In this document: in pieces, positions 22,269 to 34,619 of the stretch
Layout: every line of letters begins with the position of its first letter
Numbering within the stretch: the first letter of the stretch is position 1
Assembly (NCBI GenBank): GCA_035048495.1
Contig: CM068543.1
Coordinates: 31,778,096-31,842,095, forward strand
DNA length: 64,000 nucleotides
Origin: Euptelea pleiosperma
Taxonomy: Eukaryota > Streptophyta > Magnoliopsida > Ranunculales > Eupteleaceae
Direction: 5' to 3'
The notes under the pieces: generated by a model
What the model was told of the DNA's origin: nothing
Databases searched by the model: none
Seen by the model: the letters and a program-made list of their open reading frames with translations, nothing else
Program-made: the position numbers and the translations under genes

Positions 22269-25200
22269 TGAAAGTAGGGTTTTTTTCCCATCGTTGGTTA
22301 CGGAAACCCTAACTTCAACACATTTGTAATTATCCGAGACTTTCAACTTGTAAAATTAGCAATTTTGCACAGTGGCTCGTGTCGGATGTCGATCCGCACT
22401 CGGGGTTAGTTTGCGCAATTAATTGAACCCTAATAACGAGAAATCGCAAGAAATGATGGGGTGAGAATGATGGAGAAAGTAACTTAAAACATCCTTGATT
22501 TGATTTTGGATACATCTATGAAAGCAAAAATAACAAGAATGCAAAATAATCAACTATAGACTGAAAATTTAGAAACTCCAATTAATTCATTAAACAAAAC
22601 TTAATTGACAAATCTCTTGGAACAACTAAAATTTATTACATCATCAACTATAAAGCAAGTAAATCAATTTTAGAGAGAGAGAGGAGAGACTAGAGAGAGA
22701 AAGAGGAAATTAAAGAGAGATTTAGAGAGAGAAAGAGAACATGTAGAGAGAGAAAAAAAATAGAAAGAAAACTAAATGGGAAAATCTAGAATCTAGAGAA
22801 AGAGAGAAGAACAAACTTTTGTTCTTGAGCTTAGAGAGAGAAGGCTTACCCCATTTAGAAGACAACACCGTAGAGGCGAGAAAGAAGTGGCTGGCATGGG
22901 CAGCGAGCGGCGGTGGTGATGGAGGTGCTTGCTGGTTCGCTCAGCTAGTATTGCATACGGGGTTGAGACGGTGCTAAGGCAGTGGCAGGCGATAGAGATC
23001 TTATGGCAGTGGCTGGACGGAGTAGCAAGGAAGGTCGCTGGTGTGTTGCAGACCTGGGTGCAATAGCAGTTGGGTGGTGGATGAGAAAGTTGCGGTGCTA
23101 CTGGTGCTTGGAGGCGGATCTGCAACTCAGACTTACAGGTTTGGTGTAGGCAGCAGCATGGAGGCATGGGGGATAGAAGATCCAGCAGGTGGGGGGTGAT
23201 GCAAACCAGTGAGAGGTTAGCGCCTTCCTCTCTTCTTCTTCTTCTCTTCCTCTTTTTTTTTTATTTTTGTTTCTGAGTTTTACAGGTGAGGACGGTGAAG
23301 AGAAAAGGAGGTGAGAGGGGCGGTAAAGGTGAGGGAGGTGAGGACGTGCTGGTTTTCTACGATGGAGTTGCAGGGGCTTGCACCACGATGAAGGTGCTAC
23401 TGGACTGGAGGAAGTGGAAAGGGCAGCAGCAAGGTGATGGAGAGATGGACAGGTAGGGACGATCTTTCTTCTCTCCTTTTCTTCTTTTCTTTTCTTCTTC
23501 TTCCTTCTTTTTTTTCTTTTTTTCTATTTTTTTTAGAAAATGAAGATGGCAGCTTGGAGAAAGAGAAGGAGAGAGGGGCGGCAAGAGAATGGGTGGTGGA
23601 CGGCTGGGAAAGAGAGAGAAGAGAGAGGCGGTGAAGAAGTTTTTTTGCTGTTTTTGAATGTGGGAGAGAGTTCTCAAAGATTAGGGTTCGGTCATATTTA
23701 AAGTGGAGAGAGTTTGGTTTTCAATGTGGAAGGGAGAGAGGTTTTCAATGGGAAAGTGAAGAGGGTTTTCTTTGAACGTTGGATTTAAGATTGGATCCCA
23801 CGGCTGTATCTTGTGGTTTCCAAATATGGTTGAAAAATTCAACTTCCACCTTCCAATATTACCATCTCAACATTTGGCAATTTCCTTTTTCATCCACCCA
23901 AAGTTGGGAAAGTGTTGATTATCCATTGTGTTGGCTGGACCACACATCCAAATGTCTAGCACCTCCTTGTGTTACAAACTATTTCCACTTGTTAACCCAC
24001 GTGCTTACCTCTTTTGATATTTCCCATTCCAATCACCTCAAGTTATAAAATCCCTATTTTGGAATGCAAAAACCTCCTTTAAAACTTTGGAATTTCCTTG
24101 GCTCTTTTTAAGATAGTCCAACGTACCCATTACCCGCCTTTTAACGCATCCAACGGTCACCAAGCTTTGTATGACAATAATGCCCTTATAGCTGGCTACC
24201 TATTTAGCGATCCGTCTAGCTTCTTATATGCATCCACCGTTAATCTCTCATTCAGTCCATCATTTGTTGCACCACATTACCTTACTCGCCAATCAGCTTC
24301 GCATGCACCAGATCAGCCATGCTTTTAATCAAGACCATCCGTTTCTTGAATGTAACAATCACACTTCTATACTACTTTGTTGCATGCCAAAAGCATTGTG
24401 CTTTGTTGGATTAGTACCGTTCTTGCACTTCCAAGTACCGCACTTTATTCAAATGTCAGCATGTCAAAGGTTTTGGCTGGCCCACTTCTGAGGTTCTAAC
24501 ACACATGCTGGCCATTTCAATTTCCATCGTACAACAATCTCGATATCCTCTTTGGTCTAGCACTTGGTTTCACTTTTCTTCATGTAATCTGGACCATTCA
24601 TCATGGCCCATGATCTTGGTGAGGTGGCCCACTGATCTTTTGAGTTTGACATTGTGGATTGACTTCAAGCTTGATGTACAACGGGCTTTAGGCCTTAGAA
24701 TATTAAGTTCTTGAACTCTGGCATTCTCATAGGCCTCAGATTTGATCACTCATCAGTTTAGCAACTTGTGCCTTGAAGTACATAATCGAGGTCCACATAT
24801 TGGGCTGTGTCCTGATGGTGTGTTCCATTATTCCTTTCGGGCTTGACTCCAGGCTTTGGAAATGGTTTTGTATCTTGGACTTGAGTTATCTTCTTGTACG
24901 CTTCTTGCAGCAGCTCAAGGGTTCACTAGCTCAGCCTGTACTTTGCCTGTATCTTCTTGTTGTAGTCTGCCAGCTCTTTAAGCTTTGATCTTGGGTTTCT
25001 GTGGTTGATTACGGGCCTGTAAGTCTCGAGAATCATCCAATCGGGGTTTCCTGCGACAGAAAAAGCGCGTAATGAGACTTAATCAGAACGGCTTCATATC
25101 TAGACTTCCAGAAATGTGTTTAATGCATGCAAATATACCATTTCGTCCAGAAAAGTATGTTCTACGCAATAGAAGAAATTCTTACGTAGAAAAGTGGATA

Positions 25201-25280
25201 AATAGAGTAGTTTTACGTAGGAGAGTACGATAACGCTAAAAGGATAATTACTTAAAATAAGCACTTTTGAGCGAATATCA
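22269..25280 (+). mobile_element. Solo LTR C (TGAAAG...ATATCA family)
   Basis: 3012 bp, starts TGAAAGTAGGGTTTTTTTCC and ends GCACTTTTGAGCGAATATCA. Flanking 5-mers are ACCTC (22264-22268) and ACCAC (25281-25285), a TSD with one mismatch, though the repetitive target makes this weak. AGAGAGA runs lie at 22670-22850, a GC-rich middle at 22860-23660 and T tracts at 23250 and 23460-23540. Confidence 0.8.
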
Positions 25281-25617
25281 ACCACGACCATCACCACCAC
25301 CACTACTCCATCACTGCCACCACCATCACCACTCTACCATCACCATCACCAGCAAGAAGAGGAAGAGAAAATGAAATAGGTAAAGAAAATGAAAAAAATC
25401 CTAATGCTAGAGTTGGAGTAGAGTCCCAATGCTAGGTGACATGCTCTTGGTACTCTCACAATGCTGGGTGGCATTGTGAACGGATGAAAATCATCAATCA
25501 TGCTAATTAGTGGTGGTGGTGTTTTAGGAGGTGGAGTTAGTGGTAGTGGTGGTGGTGGATTGACAATACGGGGCAAAGGAGTAAAACATTTGAAAAAAAA
25601 TGTCTCCATGGCCAAAC
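25281..25617. repeat. MULE spacer with CCA and TGG tracts
   Basis: Continuation of the CCA-rich tract (25285-25360). A spacer with two near-copies of AGTCCCAATGCTAGGTG..ATG / ACAATGCTGGGTGGCAT follows, then a short GTGGTGGTGG tract (25510-25556). No gene. Confidence 0.55.
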
Positions 25618-25746
25618 AGTACCGTGGGTACTAGGGCACCCACGGCCAAGAAAATCGTGGATACCAGGTCATCCACGGTCAAGCTGGCCGTGGGTGACCT
25701 AGTGTCCACAGTTTTCTTGGCCGTGGGTGCACTGGTACCCACAGTA
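25618..25746. repeat. Long near-perfect inverted repeat (hairpin)
   Basis: Arms of about 60 bp pair with few mismatches around a short centre near 25682. The left arm reads AGTACCGTGGGTACTAGGGC and onward through ACCCACGGCCAAGAAAA; the right arm is its reverse complement with scattered changes. Solo LTR D is inserted at the right end; related CCGTGG..CCACGG sequence continues beyond it at 33434-33770. Confidence 0.8.
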
Positions 25747-27521
25747 CTTGATATTCGCTTAAAAGTACTTATTTTAAGTCATTATCCTTTAGCGTTATCG
25801 CACTCTCCTACGTAAAACTTCTCTATTTATCCACTTTTCTACGTAAGAGTCTCTTTCATTGCATAGAACACACTTTTCTAGATAAAATGGTATATTTGCA
25901 TGCATTAAACATATTTTTAGAAGTCTAGATATGAAACTGTTTTGATTAAGTCTCATTACGCGCTTTTCGTTATTGTAGGAAACCCGATCGGGCTATTCTC
26001 GAGACTTATGGGCCCATGATCAACAATAGGAGCCTAATATCAAAGCTTAAAGAGCCAATAGGCTATGACTAGAAGATACAGGCCAAGTACGGGTCAAGTC
26101 AGAGGATCGTAGAGCCAGATAAAGAATCAAGAGAGGCAAAGCTGAAGACCAAGAGACGGGCCAAAGTGATTCAAGCCGTACCAACTGACATAAAATGACG
26201 GCTTACGTAATTGGTGAAGCCGACGGAAGATTACATTGAAGATCAGGGTTCAAGACCCTCCGCCAGCTCTTTTGCCTTTATTTTGTATTATTTTCTCTCT
26301 CCTCTCTCCTAATTCTCTCTCCATTTCTCTAGATATCTAACCCGTAGATCATCTCATCCTACCATTAGATCCCAAGATCTACCTTCTAATCCCCCTCTCC
26401 ATGATTGAATTGCCTATATCTCACCATCCGATCTTCAGATCGATCATCCTAAACCTCCGATCTCCATCATCTAACCTCCGATCTCCTCTCCTCTAGCTTG
26501 ATCACATCTCCCATAACTTTTGCCCCGTTAGATCTTCCATTGGACCATTAGATGTTCCATCGGACCGTTGGATCTCTTCAGATCCTATGATTCGCCTATC
26601 TCGAGTTCGACCCAATCATCATCCCTCAATCTTCACTAATCTAATCAAATGGGCCATTAAGCTCACGACCTTGAGTAGCCCACGATCCCACTCAATCAAA
26701 TCCTACGGCCATCATGGCAAATGAGTGCATTGTATCCAACGGTTTTTAAAAACATTAGGCCCAAAGCCTAACTTATATGGCCAAGGCCTCACTTGGATAA
26801 AGTGGGCCAAGGCTTCACTTAAATAGAAAGCCCATGGTGTTTGAGCACATCTAGTCAAAGGGAGGAACAAGTCCTTCCTTATCCCTCTCTCTCTCCTAGT
26901 CATTCTAACTAACCCCGTGTATCCCTACTAACCTACTCTCACCCACGTTCTTCATTAACCCCTCTATTCTTCATTCACTAAAAAACTTCTTCGCATGCGA
27001 GCCTGAACTCCTCCTCCATCTTCATAGCTCTCTCCTGCCGCTACAACTTCGGGCAGCCACCATGCAATCTTTCTCCTCCATCAACCGGCAAATGCCTACC
27101 TCTTGGCCGAAGGCAACCAATTCCAACCACCGTTCTCACAACCATGAGGACCACCACGAGCGGACATCACCACCTCCGGCTGGTTTCCTCCATGGAAACC
27201 GACCAGCAGCTTGCTGCCATCCTTCCATGCACAGCCACCGAGCAGTTTTCTAAACTGATCTGCCAATCTCCATCAAGGGCATTATTCCTCTACCAGTTGT
27301 TCAAACATGCAACTTCAGGGTTGCTGCTGCTCTTCCCAAACACCACCATGGATCTGCCAAGATCCACTTGCAGGCTGTGTCTTTCTCTTCCAACCTTGCT
27401 GGCCAGCATACCTGCAACCCACCTCGTCTCCATCACCATTATCTTCTCCTCTCTTGGTGTGAACAGCAACCACCGTTGCTGATTCCCTTCATCTTCTCCT
27501 CCTTTCTCTTCATCTTCTCCT

Positions 27522-27574
27522 CTTCTTCTTCTTCTTCTTCTTCTTCTTCTTCTTCTTCTTCTTCTTCTTCTTCT
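27522..27574. repeat. (TTC)n microsatellite
   Basis: About 17 uninterrupted TTC/CTT units within solo LTR D. Confidence 0.9.
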
Positions 27575-29300
27575 TTTAAACCACCGGGAAGTCACCTAGG
27601 GATCCACCAGAACCTGCAACTCAAGGTGCATGCCGTCCCGTCCATCATGCTTGCAACGGTTGCATGTTGCAGCAGCAACGCACACCACAACCCAGATTGT
27701 TGTTGCCCAAAGAGAACCGGAGATCTCCATCAGCACAGGTTCTACTTCAACCCTCCATTCCTACCACAAATAGAGTCCAGCACGGTGGCTCCTCCTTGCT
27801 GTATTCTTCACCGCCTGAAAGTTGCTCAGGCTGTGCATCCACTCCCCGCTAAAACCGTTCGTCTGCTTCTCCTTGCATCCACCAACGACTGCAAATCTTG
27901 CAAGTCAGCTCCTCACGGTGATCCTCTCCACCTCTCCTTCTCTTCACTTACACTTGGCTGGACCTCCATTAATGGCCAACTGGCCAACTCGCGTGCTCCT
28001 TCCTCTCCACCTCTACTGCAATTTTTTTTCAACAACATGTAGGTTGCCGGTGTTGCACCTTCAACACAGCAAGAAAACATTCTCACCTATACGGTTCAGG
28101 CTGCCTCCCCCCAAGAACATACAAGTGCTCCTCCCCCATGGAAAAAAAAGACCTCCTTCCAGCGATCTTCTTGGTTGTTCACAGCCACAGGCCTTCATCT
28201 CCACTCCCACTGGTTGTAGCAACCCGCACCACCATAGCTTCCCCATCTCCTCTACTTCCTTGCTGCCAGCAAGCCTTACCTTTCCCCTCTTTGGTTGCTG
28301 CCAACCTTCTCCTTAAGCACCGGATCATTCTCCATCTACTTGCTGGTGCGCCACCTGTGCGCACAACCACAGTGCAACCTGCCCGAGCACACCTACAACA
28401 ACAACGTTGCTCCTTCTCCTTGCATCCACCCTTGCCACGGTTGTAGCCAGCAATACGGCCACACCACCGTATAACACTTCACCACCATTACAAGGCCGGC
28501 CAGCAACATGCGTGCACCACACTATGCCATTGATCTCCTTGCTGCATGTGTAGTGGTGCACTGGCCAGCAACATCCTCTTGGCATCCTCTTCTTCTCCAG
28601 TGTGCAACCGCCACGTGGTGTTGGCTGAACCATCTTCCGAGGCACACCACCACATGTGAACCACCAATGCAACCATCATGGCCATCCACTTGGCCAGTCT
28701 CATGACCTCTTCATGGTGCACCACATGTGCAATCCACGTGGCCATCAATCCTTGGGCCGATCGAACTTGCCATGGTAAGTGCGTACAAGGTAATCTTCTT
28801 CCTTCCTCACTTTCTCTCTCTTCTTCTACTTTCTCTCTCTAGATCTCCTCTCTAAATGACATGGAAAGGACGTGACATCCCTAATTCCATGTTCTCTCAC
28901 TTTCTCTCTCTAGGATTTCTCTTCTCTCTCTAAAAATCTTAGTTTTTCTCTCTACATTGCACTTTCTCTCTCTAGATGACATGGAAGGGACTTGACATCC
29001 CTAATCCCATGTTCTCTCTCTAGAGTGAAATTTCTCTTTCTAAGTCTACTTTCTCTCTCTAGATCTTCTCTCTCTCTAAGGGACATGGAAGGGACGTCTC
29101 ATCCCTAAACCTGTGTCTTAACCCTTATTTTCTCTCTCTAGAGTTAGTGACTTTCTCTCACTACTTTCTCAGGCCGATCGCCTATTCACTTGGCCGACTC
29201 CTTTCGGCGAGTGAAAAGGTGAGCTTTTTAGGGCACATTATAGTACATTAGCCAATTCACATCTACCTTGTCAGCCGGTAAGATCCGATGTGGATTTCAT

Positions 29301-29715
29301 GATTGAGCAGCATTCCATGAAATTTGGACGATCCTCTTCTTGATCGGTAGCACCCTTAGCTCCAAAGGTCATGGGATGCTTCTCTGTCAAAACCCTTCTC
29401 CACGATTGAAGCATTCATCGGAGTCTTGGACGATCCTCTTCTTGATCGGTAGCGCCCTTAGCTCTGAGATTTCAATGGACGTTTCTTTCCCTTACCCCTT
29501 CTCTCGATTGAGCAGCATTCCATGAAATTTGGATGGTCCTCTTCTTGATCGGTAGCGCCCTTAGCTCCAAAGGTCATGGGATGCTTCTCTGTCAAAACCC
29601 TTCTCTTGATTGAAGCATTCATCAAAGTCTTGGATGATCCTCTTCTTGATCGGTAGCACCCTTAGCTCTGAGATTTCAATGGACGTTTCTTTCCCTTACC
29701 TCTTCATCTCTCATG
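29301..29715. repeat. 215-bp tandem duplication in LTR D
   Basis: GATTGAGCAGCATTCCATGA recurs at 29301 and 29516 and the sequence between repeats closely. Each unit holds two copies of CCTCTTCTTGATCGGTAGC followed by CCCTTAGCTC, so the tract is a four-fold repeat at the lower scale. Not seen in the other family members. Confidence 0.8.
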
Positions 29716-29954
29716 CCTTTACATGCTTTCTTTATTTCTGTTATTTTGATTTATGTACGCACTCTTTGATGATTAATGAAGTTGATTTTGATATTTTGGT
29801 GTTCTGAATCTCAAATGAATGTTATTTTTAAATCGACTCGCCCTTCTCATCTCTTCCACCATTCTCATTTCTCTCTGTATATTATTTGTCAGTTTTAATT
29901 CCTTATTGTGCTAACTCACACCGAGTGCGGATTGACATCCGACACGTACTAGAC

Positions 29955-32900
29955 TGGTGGAAATCAAAATTTAAAACAATCTTTTAGTAAGATTTTTATC
30001 AGCTAATTTGCGTAAATAGAATGAAACACAATAAATAAATGAATTATCAAAATAAATTTATTAACTAATCAAAGTATTACAAAACTCGAATAAAAACAAA
30101 TTCTAACAAAGAAAACAATTAAATGAGAGTGCTAAAGAGAGATAGATTGAAGAAAAGTAGAGAGAGAAAGATCAATCTTAGAGAGAGAAAGAGAGGGTAG
30201 AGAGAGAAATAAGATGTAGAGAGAGAGAAAATGAGATTTGGAAAGAGATGTAGAGAGAAAAAATAATCTAGAGAGAGAAATGGAGAAACAAGACTTAGAG
30301 AGAGAAACCTAAAGAGAGAGAATGCTCTTAACTTTTAGAGAGAGAAAGTAGGTAGAGAGAGAAAATGAGAATGACTAAGAGATTCACCTTTAGATCTCGA
30401 GCTCGCTGGTTGTGCTATGCAAGTGCACACTAGTGTACTCAATTAGCAAGGCTGCAAGGCCATGTGTTGCAAGAAGGAACAATAGTCTATTCACGGGTTC
30501 AACTCATGAGGGAGAAGATATTTATTCCTTGAAGGTCGCCAGAGTTGAGAAGAGAGATGTGCTGCCCAGAGAAGATTATTTGCAGGTACCTGCAGGTTGA
30601 GATCCTCGCAATCTTACTGCCTAAGCATGGACGGGGTTGTAGGTGCACTCCCAAATCGTTGAGAGGTCTGCCCGGACAGGGAGGTGGTTAACGGTGGCTG
30701 TGATAGAGAGGACGTCCAGCAAGCTTCTTGTTAGAGTATGCTTGCTGGTTGTGAATGGAGAAGGCACTGATGGGCAGCACGCTATTGCACACCAGAGATC
30801 TTTGGTGAGGATGGGAGGTCGGCACCTTCAAGAGCAGCACCGTTGCAGGCCTGGGAAACCACCATGATATGCTTTCGTCGGAGTTAATGGCGGACAGCAA
30901 GGTGGTGAGAAGAGGAGGTTGCAAGGATTACCTTGGAGAGGAAATGGAGAAAGAGAGAGAGGTGAAATGATGAGCACCTTGTTCTCACTGTGGAGGCAGC
31001 AGGTTGTGGCATACATGCAGAGGTAACCGGAGTTGCAGGTCTGCAACTCCGGTGAGGGAGAAAATGAAGGTGAAGAAGAGGAACAAGAAGAAGAAGAAAA
31101 AGAAGAGAAGATGAAGGAAGAGGAGTGATCTTATTGGAAGAGGTTGGTGTCGTGAGGGTTGCTGGTTGCAACCGTAGACAGCAACGTGGGTTGTAGGTTG
31201 GAGGCAGCCAAAGATGAAGAATTCACCGGCGTTAATGGAGTCTACCGGTGAAGAGAGGGAGTATAAGAGATGAAGGTTGCAGAAACCTTGGTGGTGGTGC
31301 TGACAGCCTGCACACTTGCAGGCCGTGAACCAGTAGCTCGGTGGAGGTTCTACAAAAGACTGAACGATGATTCAGTTGACGGCTGGAGTTGCAGGTTTCC
31401 GGCGAGAGGGTGATGGAAGAAAGGCAGCTGATGGTGGTTCAAAGGTGGAGAAAGAGGTAGCAGCAACACGTTGCACAAGGAGGCAACGGCTTGAGGGAAA
31501 AGATGCCCTGTTGGTGAAAGAAGCAACACCCACAGTGTTGCAGGTGTGGTGCGTTTGGACTGTGAGGAAGATGAAGAGAGGAGGTGGTGCGGTCGTCGCT
31601 GATGGTGAAGAGGGGAGATCCGGAACAGCAGGTGAAGGAGCCTTAAGAATGATCCTGAAGATGGAAGTTCAAACGTTGTGCTGCTAGCGGGGAGAGATGC
31701 GTGCTAGTGGAGCAGCAAGAGAGGGAGCATGGTGGTGTTCTCGTACATCACCTTGGAGAAGTCGTGGGTGGTGCCTTGAGATCTTGTAGCTTGGCAGCAA
31801 GATGAGGCCGTTTGAAGGAGGTGATGATATCCTTGAAGATGCAAGTGAGAGAGATGGTTGCAGGTTCAAGTCGTGGATGGGGGAGACTTGCAGTCCGTGG
31901 TGGATGTTGGAGAAGTGCCCGGAGAAGAAGCTTTGGTTAGAGAAGGTGGCTAGTGCAAGAAGGAAGGATGGTCGGCTGTGGATGTTGCTGAAATTAATGG
32001 ATGATTGCGAGAGGAAAAATGGAGAACAAAGAAGATAGATTGAAAGTTTTTGAGGGGGAGGGAACCGAGTTTCCCAAAAGAGGTTGTAAACCTCTTATAG
32101 GTTGCTAGAGAGAGAGAGGAACGATTCTTTTCTGGATAAGTGACCACGTGGATAGGAGAAAGAAATGGTCTTGGAAGACCTTTTCTCTATGGGAACAAGC
32201 TATGGGCCATGACATGATGTGACACCATGGGCCTTGGGCATATATGATGGCCCACTAGGATTTGGGCTTGAGAGAGTGGGTTGTGGGCCATGTTATGAGA
32301 GAAATGGTGAATGAGCCCAAAACACCATGGGCTCTAGGACGGGTTACGAGGTCGTGGGCTTCCAATTTGCTTGTGGGCCACTTGGTCATGGGCTTTGTGG
32401 ACCACTAAGGCCTTGAGGGCCATAAGATGATGGAACTATGATAGTTTGATGAGATGAGGTAGCGGTTTGACTTGGTCCACAATTGGCGGACCATAGGATC
32501 TGGAGAGATCCAACGGTCAGATGAATGATCTAACGGTCGAATTGAAGATCTTACGGTAAAAGAACTATTAGAGATGGAATAAAGCTAAAGGAGAGAAGAT
32601 CTGAGGTTAGATGATGGAGATTGGAGGGTTAAGATGATCGATCTAAAGATCGGATGGTGAGATATAGGCAATTCGATCATGGAAAGGGGGATCGGATGGT
32701 AGATCTGGGGATCTAATGGTAGGATGAGACGATCTACGGGTTAAATATTAGAGTCTAGAGAGATGGAGAGAGAATTAGGAGAGAGGAGAGAGAAAATAAT
32801 ACAAAATAATGGCAAAAGAGCTGGCGGAGGGTCATGAACCCTGATCTTTAATGTAATCTTCCTTCAGCTTCACCAATTATGTAAGCCATCGTTTTATGTC

Positions 32901-33340
32901 AGTTGGTGCGGCTTTGAATGACTTTGGCCCGTCTCTTGGTCTTCAACTTTGTCTCTCTCTTGGTTCTTTATCTGGCTCTACGATCCTCTGACTTGTCCCG
33001 TACTTGACCGGTATCTTCTTGTCATAGCTTGTTGACTCCTTAAGCTTTGATATTAGGCTTCTATGGTTGATCGTGGGCCCGTAAGTCTCGAAAATCACCC
33101 GATCGAGTTTCCTGCGAGAGAAAAGCGCGTAATGAGACTTAATCAAAACGGCTTCATATCTAGACTACCCGAAATGCGTATATTTCATGCAAATAGTCAA
33201 TTTTTGTCTGAAGAATGAGCTCTACGCATTGGAAGAAACTCTTACGTGAAAAAGTCAATGAAAAGATAAGTTTTACATAGGAGAATGCGACATCGCTATA
33301 AGGATAATGGCTTAAAATAAGCACTTTTGAGCGAATATCA
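29955..33340 (+). mobile_element. LTR E, 5'-truncated copy inside LTR D
   Basis: Ends with the family 3' sequence AGCACTTTTGAGCGAATATCA at 33340, but its start lacks the usual first 180 or so bases (no TGAAAG). The first recognisable match is TTAAAACAATCTTTTAGTAA, equivalent to about 16933 in LTR B. AGAGAGA runs occupy 30125-30375 and the GC-rich middle 30400-32040, including one hairpin at 31027-31052. The junctions (CTAGA on the left, CTATA on the right) are a poor TSD, so either the 5' end was deleted after insertion or the copy arrived truncated. Confidence 0.7.
31027..31052. repeat. CCGGAGTTGCA hairpin in LTR E
   Basis: Perfect 11-bp arms CCGGAGTTGCA / TGCAACTCCGG around a four-base loop, equivalent to the hairpins in solo LTR A. 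Confidence 0.85.
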
Positions 33341-33438
33341 CTATACAAGTTATATTTTGCAGATAATCGAATTTTACAAATATTGTTGAAGTTAGGGTTT
33401 CCGAATTGACGACATGGAAAAATCCTACTTTCAGTACT

Positions 33439-33989
33439 GTATGGCCGTGGAGACAAATTTCCCTTAAAATTTGCTTTCTGACTTGGGGTCTTGGCCGTGG
33501 CTACCAGGATACCCGCGGCCAGCTTGACTATAGGTCATCAAGTGGGCACGGTTGGCCTAGTCATGGGCACTAGGGCTCCCACGATACTGTGCTGCCGTGG
33601 AAGCTAAATTGAGCCAAAAATTTAGCTTCTCACTTGATGTCTTGGCCGTGGTTACAAGTTCACCCATGATATCACAGTACCGTGGACACTAGGTCACCCA
33701 TGGCCAGCTTGACCGTGGGCACCAGTTCACCCACGGTAGGACAGTACCGTGGCTGGCAAATTATTTTAGAATGTATTTGCGAGTCTCCCACTGAAAGCCT
33801 TATGATTCGTCGCGCCCAATAGCTTGCCACTTGGCATGATGAAAGTGCAAAATGATAGAAATCATCACCCCATCATGTTTTTGGTGTGTTAGACAACCCC
33901 TTGGATGTCCAAACATCCACATAATCACTATTCGAAATCATCGCATATTAAGCCCACCTATTGGTAGATAAATACACTAAAAATCAACT
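33439..33989. repeat. MULE spacer with CCGTGG palindromic repeats
   Basis: Continuation of the hairpin-rich spacer interrupted by solo LTR D. GGCCGTGG, GGTACCAGG-like and CCCACGG blocks recur in both orientations to about 33755 (for example GGCCGTGGTTACAAG and CACCCATGGCCAGCTTGACC). The rest (33770-33989) shows nothing I recognise. Confidence 0.65.
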
Positions 33990-34370
33990 TGATTGATGAA
34001 AAACATGGTTGAATCCACCACCACTCTACCACCACCACTAACACCACCACCAACACCATCATTAGCACCACTAACTCCACCACCCCTACCACCACTAGCA
34101 CCACTAACACCACCACCCACACCACTAGTACCTACCTTCACCACCACTACCACTTACTCCACCATCACTAACTCCACAGAAACACCACCCACACCACCAC
34201 CACCACCACTAGCACCACCAACACTATCACTAGCACCACTAACTCCACCACCCCTACCACCACCACCACCACCAGCCCAACCCACACTAACTCCAACACC
34301 ACCACCACTACTCTACCACCACTCCCACACCACTGCCAACATCAACTCCACTTATGTAATATTTACAAGT
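33990..34370. repeat. CCA/ACC-rich low-complexity tract
   Basis: Degenerate ACCACC, ACTCCACC, CTAGCACC units. The open frame through it would give only Thr/Pro repeats, so I do not call a gene. Similar to 22140-22268 and 25281-25360 on the other side of the solo LTR insertions. Confidence 0.8.
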
Positions 34371-34446
34371 TTATAATCACAAGTATACATATATTCACAA
34401 GTATATAATCATAAGTATATATTCACAAGTATATATTTACAATAAC
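34371..34446. repeat. Short tandem repeat CAAGTATAT
   Basis: ACAAGTATA-type units with TATATTCA spacers, five or so copies, between the CCA tract and the GGCTCGCAGG repeat. Confidence 0.6.
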
Positions 34447-34545
34447 AAGTTTGGCTCGCAGGCCTAAAAAAGATAGCTCGCAGGCCTAACAAAAAGATGG
34501 CTCGTAGGCCTAAAAAATACGGCTCGCAGGCCTAAAAAAAGAGAT
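34447..34545. repeat. Tandem GGCTCGCAGGCCTAAAAAA repeat
   Basis: Four units of about 23-27 bp, with small changes such as GGCTCGTAGGCC. It lies just downstream of the transposase stop codon, so it would be in the 3' untranslated region of that gene. Confidence 0.85.
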
Positions 34546-34619
34546 GGCACACAAGCTAACTCCATCTAATCTATGACTATGGGATTTTGTGTTGCCGGTT
34601 CAGTATTATGCATAATCAA

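Larger units (their letters stand above)
25749..33433 (-). mobile_element. Solo LTR D, reversed, holding LTR E
   Basis: On + it starts TGATATTCGCTTAAAAGTAC and ends AAAAATCCTACTTTCA, the reverse of the family ends, flanked by perfect GTACT duplications (25744-25748 and 33434-33438). Its own sequence is 25749-29954 plus 33341-33433. A same-family copy in opposite orientation (29955-33340) sits in its 5' part, so a stretch of more than 1 kb on each side of the junction can pair. D also carries a private 215-bp tandem duplication (29301-29715) and a TTC run. Confidence 0.8.

Noticed and set aside
27062..28446. Several overlapping open frames up to 224 codons inside LTR D
   Set aside because: They lie in the GC-rich middle of an LTR, include a run of Ser codons from (TTC)n, overlap in several frames and match no protein family.
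29955..33340. LTR E as an independent solo LTR with TSD CTAGA/CTATA
   Set aside because: The copy lacks the family 5' end, so the apparent TSD with a mismatch is not convincing; called as truncated instead.
33993..34376. 127-codon Thr/Pro-rich open frame
   Set aside because: It is the translation of a degenerate CCA/ACC repeat; no start context, no family resemblance.
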